64,000 nt of DNA from Pseudomonadales bacterium (GTDB taxonomy: Bacteria > Pseudomonadota > Gammaproteobacteria > Pseudomonadales > Azotimanducaceae). Positions 1 to 7,929 of this stretch are shown here, in pieces. Location of the stretch: positions 1 to 64,000 of the forward strand of contig JAJEIQ010000078.1 in the NCBI GenBank assembly GCA_022827905.1, given 5' to 3'. A program made the position numbers and the translations under genes. Position 1 is the stretch's first letter, and each line of letters begins with the position of its first letter. The notes beneath the pieces were generated by a model. The model worked only from the letters and a program-made list of their open reading frames with translations, made no database searches and was not told where the DNA came from.

Positions 1-48
1 AGTTTGAATTGCATCAAGCTGAGTCTACAGGCTGATGCAATTCAAACT
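1..48. repeat. 16-bp perfect inverted repeat (hairpin) at window edge
   Basis: Positions 1-16 are the exact reverse complement of 33-48, separated by a 16-nt loop. The repeat lies 3' of the DoxX gene on its coding strand, so it could be a transcription terminator or a palindromic extragenic repeat. It could also be part of a larger element cut by the window edge. There is no T-tract immediately after either arm. Confidence 0.75.
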
Positions 49-97
49 GAGCCACTACCCGCTGGTGCTCGGCAGATCGGACTCGGGCCGCGTGGCT

Positions 98-769
98 TCA
101 GGGGCCCTGCCTGCGTAGCGCGAATTTCAGGTAGTGGTCGAGGCTGAAGTAACGCCCGCCGCCGATGATGATGAGGGCGATGAGCATGGCCATGTAGATG
201 GCGGCAAACTCAATGCCGTTGTTCAGCTTGACCAGCGCGCCGCTGCCGTTGAGGTAGCGATAATCACCGTGCTCGCGCAGCAGGGCCTTGGCCTCGGCCA
301 GGCGCTTGGAGGCTTCCAGCGTCCGTTCGTTGACCTTCTGGCATTTGATGGCGCGTTCAAGGAAACCGGCGTCTGCGCCCTCGAGGCAGGCCGCTGCCGG
401 CCTTGATGGCGCTATCGCCGCCCAACCGTTGTCCAGATGCACGGCATAGGCGGCGACGAACATGGTTACCGCCAAGGGTATGGCAACGATGCGAGTGCCG
501 AGCCCGAGCAGCAGCGCGATGCCGCCGCCGAATTCGGTGACCGCGGCCAGCCACCAAGACAGATCCGGCGGCAGGACGTTGAAGGGAAAGGGGAAGTCGT
601 CCAACCGGGAGGCGAACCAGTTGGTGCCGTTGATTTTCGTCCAGCCCGCTCCGATCAGCACGGGGGCCAGAATGAGGCGCAGCAGCAGCGATGCGACGCC
701 ATCAAGGTGCTCGACGCGGGAAAAAACCTGATGATAAAGCCATTGGGCGGATTGCAGAATCTGGGCCAT
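98..769 (-). CDS. DoxX family membrane protein
   Basis: Predicted inner-membrane protein of the DoxX/DoxD-like family, thought to work in quinone- or thiol-linked redox functions. I see four hydrophobic segments. The first includes RLILAPVLIGAGWTKI and the last precedes GGGRYFSLDHY. Between the third and fourth is a soluble loop with REHGDYRYLNGSG, and then LNNGIEFAAIYMAMLI, which is typical of proteobacterial DoxX proteins. The ATG at 769 is preferred because AAGGAG lies 11 nt upstream. An ATG at 841 in the same frame would add 24 residues but has no visible ribosome site. It is divergent from the glycerate-kinase-like gene. The physiological substrate is unknown. Confidence 0.85.
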   Translation of the reverse strand: MAQILQSAQWLYHQVFSRVEHLDGVASLLLRLILAPVLIGAGWTKINGTNWFASRLDDFPFPFNVLPPDLSWWLAAVTEFGGGIALLLGLGTRIVAIPLAVTMFVAAYAVHLDNGWAAIAPSRPAAACLEGADAGFLERAIKCQKVNERTLEASKRLAEAKALLREHGDYRYLNGSGALVKLNNGIEFAAIYMAMLIALIIIGGGRYFSLDHYLKFALRRQGP

Positions 770-876
770 CTTGGTCTGGACTCCTTGATCGTTCAGCGCT
801 TGCGCGACGACCGGGAAGTCGCCGCTGGCCGAATTGTACATGGCGTGGGGGCTTGCTTGATGTTACAACGCGGTGC

Positions 877-1746
877 ATGACGACGGGCGGATTGTCCCTT
901 AGCGCCATCGCGGATCATCTGGCGCCCGAACTGGACCGGCGCCGATTGGCGGATCTGCATGACCGTTTGCCTGCCGATGCGCCGGCTGACTGGCGGGCCA
1001 TTGCCGCCATCGTCGCCCTCGCGTTGCCGAATCGGCGCTGCATCGGATTGAGCGGCGGACAGGGTGCCGGCAAGTCCACGTTGGCGGGCTTGGTCGTCCA
1101 AGCGTTGGCGTTGGTGGGACGCGAAGCCGTAGTCTGCTCGTTGGACGACTTCTATCTGGTCAAGCGGGAACGATTGGAGCTGGCCCGGGCGGTCCACCCA
1201 TTGCTGGCCACCCGCGGACCGCCTGGGACCCATGACGTGGCGTTGGCGCTAGCCGTGCTTGACGACGTTCTGGCGGGCCGCAGCACCCGCTTGCCGCGAT
1301 TCGACAAGGGCCGCGACGAGCGCTATCCAAGATCCCGGTGGCCGATTGCGGAATCGGTTGACATGTTGGTCTTCGAGGGCTGGTGCCTAGGTGTTGAACC
1401 CCAGCCGGAGCCCATGCTGCGCTCGCCCGTGAATCGACTGGAGGCGGAGGAGGATGGGGACGGACGGTGGCGGGCCTACGTGAACGCAGCCTGCGCCGAC
1501 TACGCCCTGCTCTGGCAGCGGGTGGACTGGTGGATCTACGTCGAAGTGCCGGACATGGACGCGGTTCGGCGTTGGCGAATGGCCCAGGAGCGCGCCCTTG
1601 CCTCAAGCCGGCGCATGTCGGAGGCCGAGCTCGACCGATTCATCGCCCACTACGAGCGCCTCACCCAATGGCAGCAGTCGAAATTCGCTGCTCAAGCGGA
1701 TTGGCGACTGCGCCTCGACCGCGATCATCGCGTCATCGGCTTTTGA
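877..1746 (+). CDS. D-glycerate 3-kinase-like P-loop kinase
   Basis: A 289-aa P-loop kinase resembling the plant-type D-glycerate 3-kinase (GLYK) family, which phosphorylates glycerate to 3-phosphoglycerate. The Walker A motif is GGQGAGKST near residue 60. It is followed by SLDDFYL, then RGPPGTHD, then PRFDKGRDERYP and FEGWCLG, in the family's order. The open frame continues upstream across the DoxX promoter region, but the first credible methionine is the ATG at 877. Nothing nearby ties it to a specific pathway, so glycerate as substrate rests on family similarity alone. Related uridine-kinase-like P-loop proteins are the main alternative. Confidence 0.8.
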   Translation: MTTGGLSLSAIADHLAPELDRRRLADLHDRLPADAPADWRAIAAIVALALPNRRCIGLSGGQGAGKSTLAGLVVQALALVGREAVVCSLDDFYLVKRERLELARAVHPLLATRGPPGTHDVALALAVLDDVLAGRSTRLPRFDKGRDERYPRSRWPIAESVDMLVFEGWCLGVEPQPEPMLRSPVNRLEAEEDGDGRWRAYVNAACADYALLWQRVDWWIYVEVPDMDAVRRWRMAQERALASSRRMSEAELDRFIAHYERLTQWQQSKFAAQADWRLRLDRDHRVIGF

Positions 1747-1816
1747 CTCATTCATGCCCAGTTCAGGCAGGTTGGGCTAGCCTCACTGTCAACCCTACCG
1801 GAATGGAGCGCAGATT

Positions 1817-2332
1817 ATGACCATGGGAACCTTTGGCTGGTGCCGGCTCGTCCCCTTGTTGGTGCTTTTTCCCGCTTCGGCGGTGGCTGGAGCGGACTAT
1901 CGGTGGGCCGAAGTGGTGGACGTGGAGCCGGTTTACGAGACGGTGCGGCGCATCGAGCCGGTCGAGGAATGCCGCGAGGAGCGGGTGCGGCACCGTTCGG
2001 GCGGCTACTCCTCAACGCCGCCGATCCTGGGCGCCATCATCGGTGCCGCTCTCGGCAACGCGGTCGGCCACAAGAAGTCCAACAAGCGGGTGGGCGCGGT
2101 GGCCGGCGCCATTCTCGGCGGCAGCATCGGCGCCGACATCGGCCGCAGCAACCGCCAAGGCGGCTACCGGGTGGAAACGGTTTGCGACCTGGTTGAGGAA
2201 GTCCACGAGGAGGAACGCCTAGCGGGTTACCACGTGCGCTACCAGTACAACGGCACGGTGTACGCCACCCGGATGCGCAATCATCCCGGTGAGCGGATTC
2301 GCGTTCGGGTGCGGGTCACGCCTGTTTCATAG
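1817..2332 (+). CDS. Exported glycine-zipper 2TM-domain protein
   Basis: A 171-aa protein with a Sec signal peptide (LVPLLVLFPASAVAGA) and a central glycine-zipper 2TM segment at about residues 72-112. That segment has GxxxG spacing, as in ILGAIIGAALGNAVG and AGAILGGSIGADIG. The C-terminal 50 residues contain VCDLVEEVHEEERLAGYHVRY, close to the conserved tail of SlyB/UmoD-like envelope proteins. It probably sits in or against the outer membrane and helps envelope homeostasis. It lies just upstream of a PepSY/PhoPQ-type operon, which fits an envelope-stress setting. GGAGCG precedes the ATG. Confidence 0.82.
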   Translation: MTMGTFGWCRLVPLLVLFPASAVAGADYRWAEVVDVEPVYETVRRIEPVEECREERVRHRSGGYSSTPPILGAIIGAALGNAVGHKKSNKRVGAVAGAILGGSIGADIGRSNRQGGYRVETVCDLVEEVHEEERLAGYHVRYQYNGTVYATRMRNHPGERIRVRVRVTPVS

Positions 2333-2352
2333 CGTACAATACAACTCGATCA

Positions 2353-2369
2353 CGCCGCCGAAGGCGGCG
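2353..2369. terminator. Small perfect hairpin after the glycine-zipper gene
   Basis: CGCCGCC-GAA-GGCGGCG forms a 7-bp stem with a 3-nt loop, 20 nt after the stop of the glycine-zipper gene and before the PepSY gene. No T-run follows, so factor-independent termination is unproven. It may only attenuate read-through or be an extragenic palindrome. Confidence 0.4.
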
Positions 2370-2402
2370 CGGCAGCGAATCGGGTTTGGAATGGGATCAG
2401 CC

Positions 2403-2741
2403 ATGAAAGACGTTTGGCAATGGACCGTTCGACGGGGTGGCTGGCCCTGCCTGAAAATCCTAGGAGCCGCCCGGAGCCGACTGCTGGCATCCTTGTTGGT
2501 CTGCCTTCCCTTGGCCGCGGCGGCGGCGGAACGGGAACCGGTCCCGCGCAACCTTGCCCCTCAGCCCAGCGTTTCCCAGGACCGTGCGGTCAACTTGGTG
2601 CGTGAGGAAGTGGAGGGTCGAGTGCTGTCGGTACTCCCCATCGAAGGTGGCCGACGGGGCTACGAAGTGCGGGTTTTGTTGGAAGGCGGTCGGATCCAGA
2701 CGATCCGGGTGGGTCCGCGGGGCCGCCTTGAACGGCATTGA
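2403..2741 (+). CDS. Exported PepSY-domain small protein
   Basis: A 112-aa exported protein. The hydrophobic stretch LLASLLVCLPLAAAAA is a signal peptide with an unusually long N-region, and the remaining roughly 60 residues form a PepSY-like domain (LVREEVEGRVLSVLPIEGG then YEVRVLLEGGRI). PepSY proteins encoded next to two-component systems are usually periplasmic modulators or sensors. This gene ends 24 nt before the PhoP-like gene, so it is probably the first gene of that operon. The in-frame ATG at 2391 is an alternative start. Confidence 0.75.
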   Translation: MKDVWQWTVRRGGWPCLKILGAARSRLLASLLVCLPLAAAAAEREPVPRNLAPQPSVSQDRAVNLVREEVEGRVLSVLPIEGGRRGYEVRVLLEGGRIQTIRVGPRGRLERH

Positions 2742-2765
2742 CTTCTTCCACTTTAGCGACAAGCC

Positions 2766-3434
2766 ATGCGCATACTGGTTGTGGAGGACGAGCCGGCGCT
2801 GAGGAACCAGCTTGCCGATCAACTCAAGGCGGCCGGCCACGTGGTGGATGCCGCCGCCGATGGCGAAGAAGGTCTCTACTACGGCCAGGAATACGACTAC
2901 GAGGCGGCAGTCGTCGACCTTGGCCTGCCCCGGATGGATGGCCGAGCCCTAATCGCGGCGTTGCGCGCCAGCGAGCGCACCTTTCCCGTCCTGATTCTGA
3001 CCGCTCGGGATCGGTGGCAGGAAAAAGTTCTTGCCCTTGAATCCGGCGCGGATGACTACCTCACCAAGCCCTTCCACATGGAGGAGCTCAAGGCCCGCTT
3101 AGGCGCCCTGGTTCGGCGTGCTGCCGGCTACGCGTCGCCGGTTATCCGGTGCGGACCGATCAGCTTGGACACGGTCAGAAAGGAGGTGCGCGTCGGCGGC
3201 GAGGCGGTGGAGTTGACAGCCTACGAATACCGGGTTTTGGAGCATCTCATGCTCAACCAGGGGCGAGTGGTGTCCAAAGCTGAATTGACCGAGCACCTCT
3301 ACAGTCAAGACTTCGATCGGGACAGCAACGTCATCGAAGTGTTCGTGGGCCGTTTGCGCAAGAAGCTGGCGCCGCAGAACGCCATCCTCACCTTGAGGGG
3401 GCAGGGGTACAAGTTTGCCCTTGAACACGCTTAG
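2766..3434 (+). CDS. phoP: PhoP-like OmpR-family response regulator
   Basis: A 222-aa response regulator with a receiver domain (phosphoacceptor Asp51 in VVDLGLPRMDG, Thr79, Lys101 in YLTKPFH) and an OmpR/PhoB winged-helix domain (LTAYEYRVLEHLM, DRDSNVIEVFVGRLRKKL, GQGYKF). The match to PhoP is strong across the DSNVIEVFVGRLRKKL recognition-helix region. PhoP regulators respond through PhoQ to low divalent cations, acid or cationic peptides, and often control lipid A modification and envelope genes. The cognate kinase follows directly and the PepSY gene precedes it. Confidence 0.92.
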   Translation: MRILVVEDEPALRNQLADQLKAAGHVVDAAADGEEGLYYGQEYDYEAAVVDLGLPRMDGRALIAALRASERTFPVLILTARDRWQEKVLALESGADDYLTKPFHMEELKARLGALVRRAAGYASPVIRCGPISLDTVRKEVRVGGEAVELTAYEYRVLEHLMLNQGRVVSKAELTEHLYSQDFDRDSNVIEVFVGRLRKKLAPQNAILTLRGQGYKFALEHA

Positions 3435-3471
3435 ATCGAACAAAGCCGAATCCGGGAAGGCGCGGCCGCCG

Positions 3472-4812
3472 ATGCGCAGTGGCATTCAGTTCCGCCTGGC
3501 GACGGTAACCACGTTGGTTTTGATTGGCATCCTCACTTTGGCGGGCTGGATTCTCGATCGATCCTTTCGGGCCAGCACGCTCGCCGGGGTGGAGGAGCAA
3601 TTGCGTTTGGTGATCTATTCACTGATGGGCATGGCGCATGCCGACGCCTTGGGCATACGCGTTGATGAGCTGTCCGAACCGCGCCTGTCGCAGCCGGAAT
3701 CCGGCCTCTACGCCGCGGTTTGGGAGCCAGGCACGGGGCGCGAGTGGCGTTCGCCTTCGGCGCTGACCACCAACGTGGACAAGGGACCGGTCGAGGCGGT
3801 GCTCGGTGAGTTCCGCTTCTCTGAAACCAACGCCGGCAGGGTTCCGCGTTTCATGCTGTCCTACCTGGTGATTTGGGATGACGCGGACGAGTCACAGCTC
3901 ATCTTCCAGGTGGCCGCCGATCAGGCGCCGACGCTGGCCATGATCGGCAGCTTCCGCCGCAACTTGGCTTGGGGACTGGCGCTGGTGATTCTTCTGGTCA
4001 TTGGCGCGCAAATCTTGGCCATCCGCTGGGGGTTGAGGCCGCTGCGGGTCATGGCCGAAGAGGTCAGGGCGCTCGAGGAAGGGCGGCGGGAGGGCTTGTC
4101 GGACAGCTACCCCAAGGAGCTTACGGGACTGCGCCAGAACCTCGCCCGCTTCATTGCCCACGAGCATCGGCGGCGTACCCGCTATCGACATGCGTTGGAG
4201 GACTTGGCGCACAGCTTGAAAACGCCCTTGGCGGTTATCCGCAACGCCCTCGGCGGCTCCGTGCCGGCGGATGGTGAGCCGCACGGGGAGCGCGGGCTGA
4301 TCGCTGAGCAGTTGGACCGCATGGAGGGCGTGGTGACCCATCAGCTTTCCCGCGCCACGGTGGCGGGCCCGGTTGTGGTCAGCCGGTCCGTGGACATCGC
4401 CCGCCTTGCGGAACGGCTGATTCGGGCGCTCAAGACGGCGTACTCAGATCGGGGGCTGGCCGTTGAGGTGCGCCTCCCCCCGGCCTTGAGCGTGCGTGGC
4501 GACGAGCGCGACCTGATGGACATTTTCGGCAATCTGCTGGAGAACGCATTTAAGTACACGCGCTCCAAGGTGCGGATCAGCGGCAGGTCCGGGGCGATGG
4601 CCGTCATGCGCATCGAGGATGACGGTCCGGGCGTTGACGCGGCAATTCGTGACGACATTCTGAACCGGGGGGCGCGCGGCGACCAAGTGCAGCCGGGGCA
4701 AGGCATCGGCCTGTCCGTGGTGTCGGAACTGATCCAACTCTACGGCGGTGCCTTTAAGATCGGCGCGAGCCCCTTGGGCGGCGCCAGCATCGAGGTCAGG
4801 CTGCCTCGCTGA
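3472..4812 (+). CDS. PhoQ-like sensor histidine kinase
   Basis: Inner-membrane sensor kinase of 446 aa. TM1 is at about residues 9-28, a periplasmic sensor follows to about 160, and TM2 is at about 163-184. A HAMP-like linker comes next, then the H-box with phosphoacceptor His247 (LAHSLKTPLAVIRN) and an ATPase domain with N-box ENAFKYTRS, G1 EDDGPGVD and G2 GQGIGLS. It should phosphorylate the adjacent PhoP-like regulator. The ATG at 3472 is chosen. A TTG at 3415, inside the regulator's last codons and behind a G-rich site, would add 19 residues and overlap the regulator by 20 nt. Its 3' end overlaps the convergent DUF349 gene by 17 bp. Confidence 0.9.
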   Translation: MRSGIQFRLATVTTLVLIGILTLAGWILDRSFRASTLAGVEEQLRLVIYSLMGMAHADALGIRVDELSEPRLSQPESGLYAAVWEPGTGREWRSPSALTTNVDKGPVEAVLGEFRFSETNAGRVPRFMLSYLVIWDDADESQLIFQVAADQAPTLAMIGSFRRNLAWGLALVILLVIGAQILAIRWGLRPLRVMAEEVRALEEGRREGLSDSYPKELTGLRQNLARFIAHEHRRRTRYRHALEDLAHSLKTPLAVIRNALGGSVPADGEPHGERGLIAEQLDRMEGVVTHQLSRATVAGPVVVSRSVDIARLAERLIRALKTAYSDRGLAVEVRLPPALSVRGDERDLMDIFGNLLENAFKYTRSKVRISGRSGAMAVMRIEDDGPGVDAAIRDDILNRGARGDQVQPGQGIGLSVVSELIQLYGGAFKIGASPLGGASIEVRLPR

Positions 4813-7555
4813 GAACGCGCAAGGCCGCGAAGAAGCGCTCCCGAAGCGGGTTGCTGGCCGGTGTTTTGGGGCCGGTTCGGCACCATTCAGCGGCCAGCTC
4901 GCGGGGCGCTTTGCGCCCCGTTCCGTGGTTCATGCTTTCATTGAGGGTCTTCACCTGCACTTGCAGGCGCAGTTCGGCATCTTCCGAGGGGGACTCGATG
5001 CCCGCTTGGATCTCTGCCGCTACGGTGAGTTCCCGCAGAGCCTGCTCGCAATTGCCCGTGCCCTGCTCGCGGCCTTTGAACTCGGGAGCCGGCGCCTCGA
5101 CCGCGCGGCCCTCCGCCTCGGCTTGGCTGACCTCCACATCCCAAGCCTCAAGCTGCTCGAGATCGGCGAGCGCAGCCTTGTGCTTGGCGATGCGCAGCAC
5201 TTCGCTGTAGTCCCGGGCCAGGTCCTCGAAGCGGCGATGCGCCGGACGGCGGCGGCGTTCGGGCAGTTCCAAGCCATCGAGTTCAGCCCGAAGCCGATGC
5301 ACCAGCGCCGGATCCGGCGGCTGGGAGGCCGATGCCTCAAGGGCCTCCTGAAGCGTCCGGCAGATGTCCTCGGCGGCTGCCACGGCTTCATCCACCCGTT
5401 GTTCGGCGCGCTGAATGGCCTGCTGGCGATGGGCGTCTCGACTGCTGAAAATCTGGTCGCAGTGCCCTCGAAACTGCCGCCAGAGCTTTTGGTCGGCGCT
5501 GCGCGGGGTGACGCCCACGGTCCGCCAACGTTGCTGCAGACGCTTGACTTCCGCCACCTTGGCCACTGGGTCGGCATCGCCCGCCGCCAGCGCCTCGGCG
5601 GCCGCCACGATTTCACGCTTGCTGGCGAGGTTGCTTTCCCAAGCCTTCTTCACTTCGGCGTGAATCCGTTCCTGCGACCGCTCAAAGCGGGTTTCGACGG
5701 CCTTGCTCTTCTTGCGGTCAACCGGGTGCAGGGAACGCCACTCCTCGCGCGCAGTGCGCATGATTTGCTCAGCCGCCTTCATGTCGGCGCTGGACCAATC
5801 GACGTTGGCGAGGTAGGTCTCAAGCTGTGCGCAGATGCGCTCGCGCCCTGCTAGGTTCCGGCTGCGAAGCTCAGCTTGTTCCGCGTAGTAGGCCCTGCAG
5901 GGCTCGAAGGCGCGTTCCGCGGCGCGGTTGAATTGGTTGTGCAGGCTGCGCTCCCGGCTGTTGGAAGGGTTGCCCAACTCGCCCCATTCGCCGCGCAGCG
6001 CCTTGATCCGTGCGGCCTGCTGCCGAGGTGGATCGGGATGCTCGGCCAAGGCGTTCATCGCCTGCACCAACCGTTCCCTCTTGGGCGCCGTGGCGAAAGT
6101 TTGCCAATCGCGCAGCTCCTCCACTTGGCCGGCGCGCCGGGATATGGCTTTGCGGTGTACCGCCGCCAAGTGGTCGGGCAACGACTTCTCAAGACGACGG
6201 GCCAAACCCAAGGCTGAGACGGCACCCTGCAGGCGACCGGCCTCCATGGCGGTGCTGATCTCCTGGACAGCGGCCTCGAGTTGCTCGGCGAGCCGCTCCT
6301 GATGCGCCTTGGCCGCATCTTCAAAGCGCTGCAGGTCGGCAATCCGAGCAGTGGTTTGCCGCAGCGGCTCGGGAGGTTTCGCCCAATCCGGCCACCTTAG
6401 GCGGCCGAGTTGCCGTTCAAGCGCCTTGCGCTGCTGCGCCGCCGCTCGCTGCCGCTTCCAGAGGGCCCGCAGGGGTTCCGGCTCCCTTGGCCAGTCCGTG
6501 ACCTTCGGCGGACCGTCAGCCGTGGGGATGGCGAGGCCTTGGCATCGCTCCACCGCCTCCGCCAACTCCCGATACTGGTGGCTGACCGATTCGAAGAGAC
6601 GATGCTGGGCATCATCGGGCTGCGCTTGGTCGGCTAGGGTCAGCCATTCGGCGGTGAGCGCGTCGCGCCGTTCCTTGACGGCGTCGAACGCGGTGCCGGC
6701 AGCCATTTGCCCGGCCAACTCCTCGAAGGCTTGAACCAGCGTTTGGAACGATGCGCCGGCAGCCTTCGCCCTTGGTGTGGGTGGGGAGATCGGCGGTTCG
6801 TCGTAGTGGGCGGCGGTGAGCCAAGCGGATAAGTCCGGTGCCTCGGTGCCGTATTCAGCCAGCGCGGCCGCCTTGGATTGGATCGACTGGCAACAGCCCT
6901 GCAACTCCTTCTTGAGGTGGATGATGCGCGGCGTCAGAGCCCCGTCTTCGGCCTTGCTCAAGACCGTGGCGAGTTCCTCGGCCCGCGAGCGAAACTCACC
7001 CACTGACTTGATCAAGGTCCGCAGCCGCTCCAGTTCGGCGCGAGCGCAGCGATTGGACGCCTTGTCCCGGTTGCGGGAGCGCTTTTCCAAAGCCGACAAA
7101 CCGGCTTCGCCGGATTTCCGCAGCACGGCCATCAATGTTGGCCGGAAGGCATCAGGACAACTCAGATAAAGTTCGGCCAGTTCTCCAGCTTCGGTGGCCT
7201 GCCCGGCAATGCGCAACGCGGCATCGGGACTTGAAGCGGCCTGCATCCGAGCTTCGCGAACGGCGGGATGGTCCACTTGGCTGTCCTTGCCGCCCAGCCG
7301 TTGCGCGGCGGCAGCGGCCACGGTTGGATCGTCCAGCAAAGCAGCCAGCGCGGCTTCGTCCTCAAGGCGTTCTATCGCCGCGCGGCGCACCGAAGTTTCC
7401 GGATCATCGGCGGCGAGCTCGGCGAGCCGCTTCTGCTCAGCCGTCGCCTCTTCGTCGGTTAGGGCTGCAAGCGCAGTGAGGCGCTCCTCGGCAACGGGCG
7501 ATGCCAAGGGGTCCTTGCCCCTGAACAATCGCGACAGAAAACGCGGTGAGGACAT
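4796..7555 (-). CDS. Large DUF349-repeat protein
   Basis: A 919-aa soluble, highly charged protein, rich in Ala, Glu and Arg. It has an N-terminal HEAT-like region at about residues 24-130 (several LAALTDEEA / VRRAAIERLEDE helices). Multiple DUF349 modules follow, with recurring W..lg....R..e..Lw..F motifs such as RWRTVGVTPRSADQKLWRQF near residue 660. Coiled-coil character is strong throughout. DUF349 proteins are widespread in gammaproteobacteria and their biochemical role is not established. It appears monocistronic. The double CDGSH gene lies just upstream on the same strand. Confidence 0.85.
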   Translation of the reverse strand: MSSPRFLSRLFRGKDPLASPVAEERLTALAALTDEEATAEQKRLAELAADDPETSVRRAAIERLEDEAALAALLDDPTVAAAAAQRLGGKDSQVDHPAVREARMQAASSPDAALRIAGQATEAGELAELYLSCPDAFRPTLMAVLRKSGEAGLSALEKRSRNRDKASNRCARAELERLRTLIKSVGEFRSRAEELATVLSKAEDGALTPRIIHLKKELQGCCQSIQSKAAALAEYGTEAPDLSAWLTAAHYDEPPISPPTPRAKAAGASFQTLVQAFEELAGQMAAGTAFDAVKERRDALTAEWLTLADQAQPDDAQHRLFESVSHQYRELAEAVERCQGLAIPTADGPPKVTDWPREPEPLRALWKRQRAAAQQRKALERQLGRLRWPDWAKPPEPLRQTTARIADLQRFEDAAKAHQERLAEQLEAAVQEISTAMEAGRLQGAVSALGLARRLEKSLPDHLAAVHRKAISRRAGQVEELRDWQTFATAPKRERLVQAMNALAEHPDPPRQQAARIKALRGEWGELGNPSNSRERSLHNQFNRAAERAFEPCRAYYAEQAELRSRNLAGRERICAQLETYLANVDWSSADMKAAEQIMRTAREEWRSLHPVDRKKSKAVETRFERSQERIHAEVKKAWESNLASKREIVAAAEALAAGDADPVAKVAEVKRLQQRWRTVGVTPRSADQKLWRQFRGHCDQIFSSRDAHRQQAIQRAEQRVDEAVAAAEDICRTLQEALEASASQPPDPALVHRLRAELDGLELPERRRRPAHRRFEDLARDYSEVLRIAKHKAALADLEQLEAWDVEVSQAEAEGRAVEAPAPEFKGREQGTGNCEQALRELTVAAEIQAGIESPSEDAELRLQVQVKTLNESMNHGTGRKAPRELAAEWCRTGPKTPASNPLRERFFAALRVLSEAA

Positions 7556-7583
7556 GATCGTTGTCCAAGAACCACAGGGGTCA

Positions 7584-7823
7584 CTAGAGCTGGTTGTGGG
7601 AGCCGTCGCACAGCGGCGCGCCGCTGGTGCGCTTGCAGCCGCAGAAATACAGCGTCTTGTCCTCCTCCGCCGACCACGGCACCGGCACTAGGCCGGTATC
7701 CTTGTGCGACCCATCGCAGAACGGTTGATTGGCGCTCCGTCCGCAGGCGCACCAGAAGTACTTCTCCCCTTGAACCACCGGGACGGGATAGGGTGCCTTT
7801 TGGGCGATTTCCGGTTCGGTCAT
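7584..7823 (-). CDS. Double-CDGSH iron-sulfur protein
   Basis: A 79-aa protein with two CDGSH-type cluster motifs. Each follows the C-x-C-x-(S/T)-x3-P-x-C-D-G-(S/T)-H pattern: first CACGRSANQPFCDGSH, then CGCKRTSGAPLCDGSH. Each should bind a 2Fe-2S cluster through three Cys and one His. Such small proteins are thought to act in electron or cluster transfer. The ATG at 7823 directly precedes TEPEIAQ. A longer frame to 7865 has no supporting site. The gene is 28 nt upstream of the DUF349 gene. Confidence 0.92.
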   Translation of the reverse strand: MTEPEIAQKAPYPVPVVQGEKYFWCACGRSANQPFCDGSHKDTGLVPVPWSAEEDKTLYFCGCKRTSGAPLCDGSHNQL

Positions 7824-7894
7824 GGTCGTCTCCTCAAGCTGCCTGAGTGTTGGGTAGCGTACCAAATCGCTCGCTCCCCGTGTTTCTTTCGCTT

Positions 7895-7915
7895 AGGAAA
7901 AGCTGCGCTTTTCCC
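7895..7915. repeat. Palindromic repeat, 21 bp, copy 1
   Basis: This repeat contains the perfect hairpin GGAAAAGC-TGC-GCTTTTCC (8-bp stem, 3-nt loop). The identical 21-bp unit recurs at 7932-7952, 37 bp away. It is intergenic, between the crotonase and CDGSH genes, and may be a REP-type element or the terminator of the minus-strand crotonase gene. Confidence 0.8.
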
Positions 7916-7929
7916 GCTCACTCCAATGG

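Noticed and set aside
4748-5854. 368-codon open frame opposite the DUF349 gene
   Set aside because: It overlaps a large coherent family protein on the other strand and has no domain of its own.
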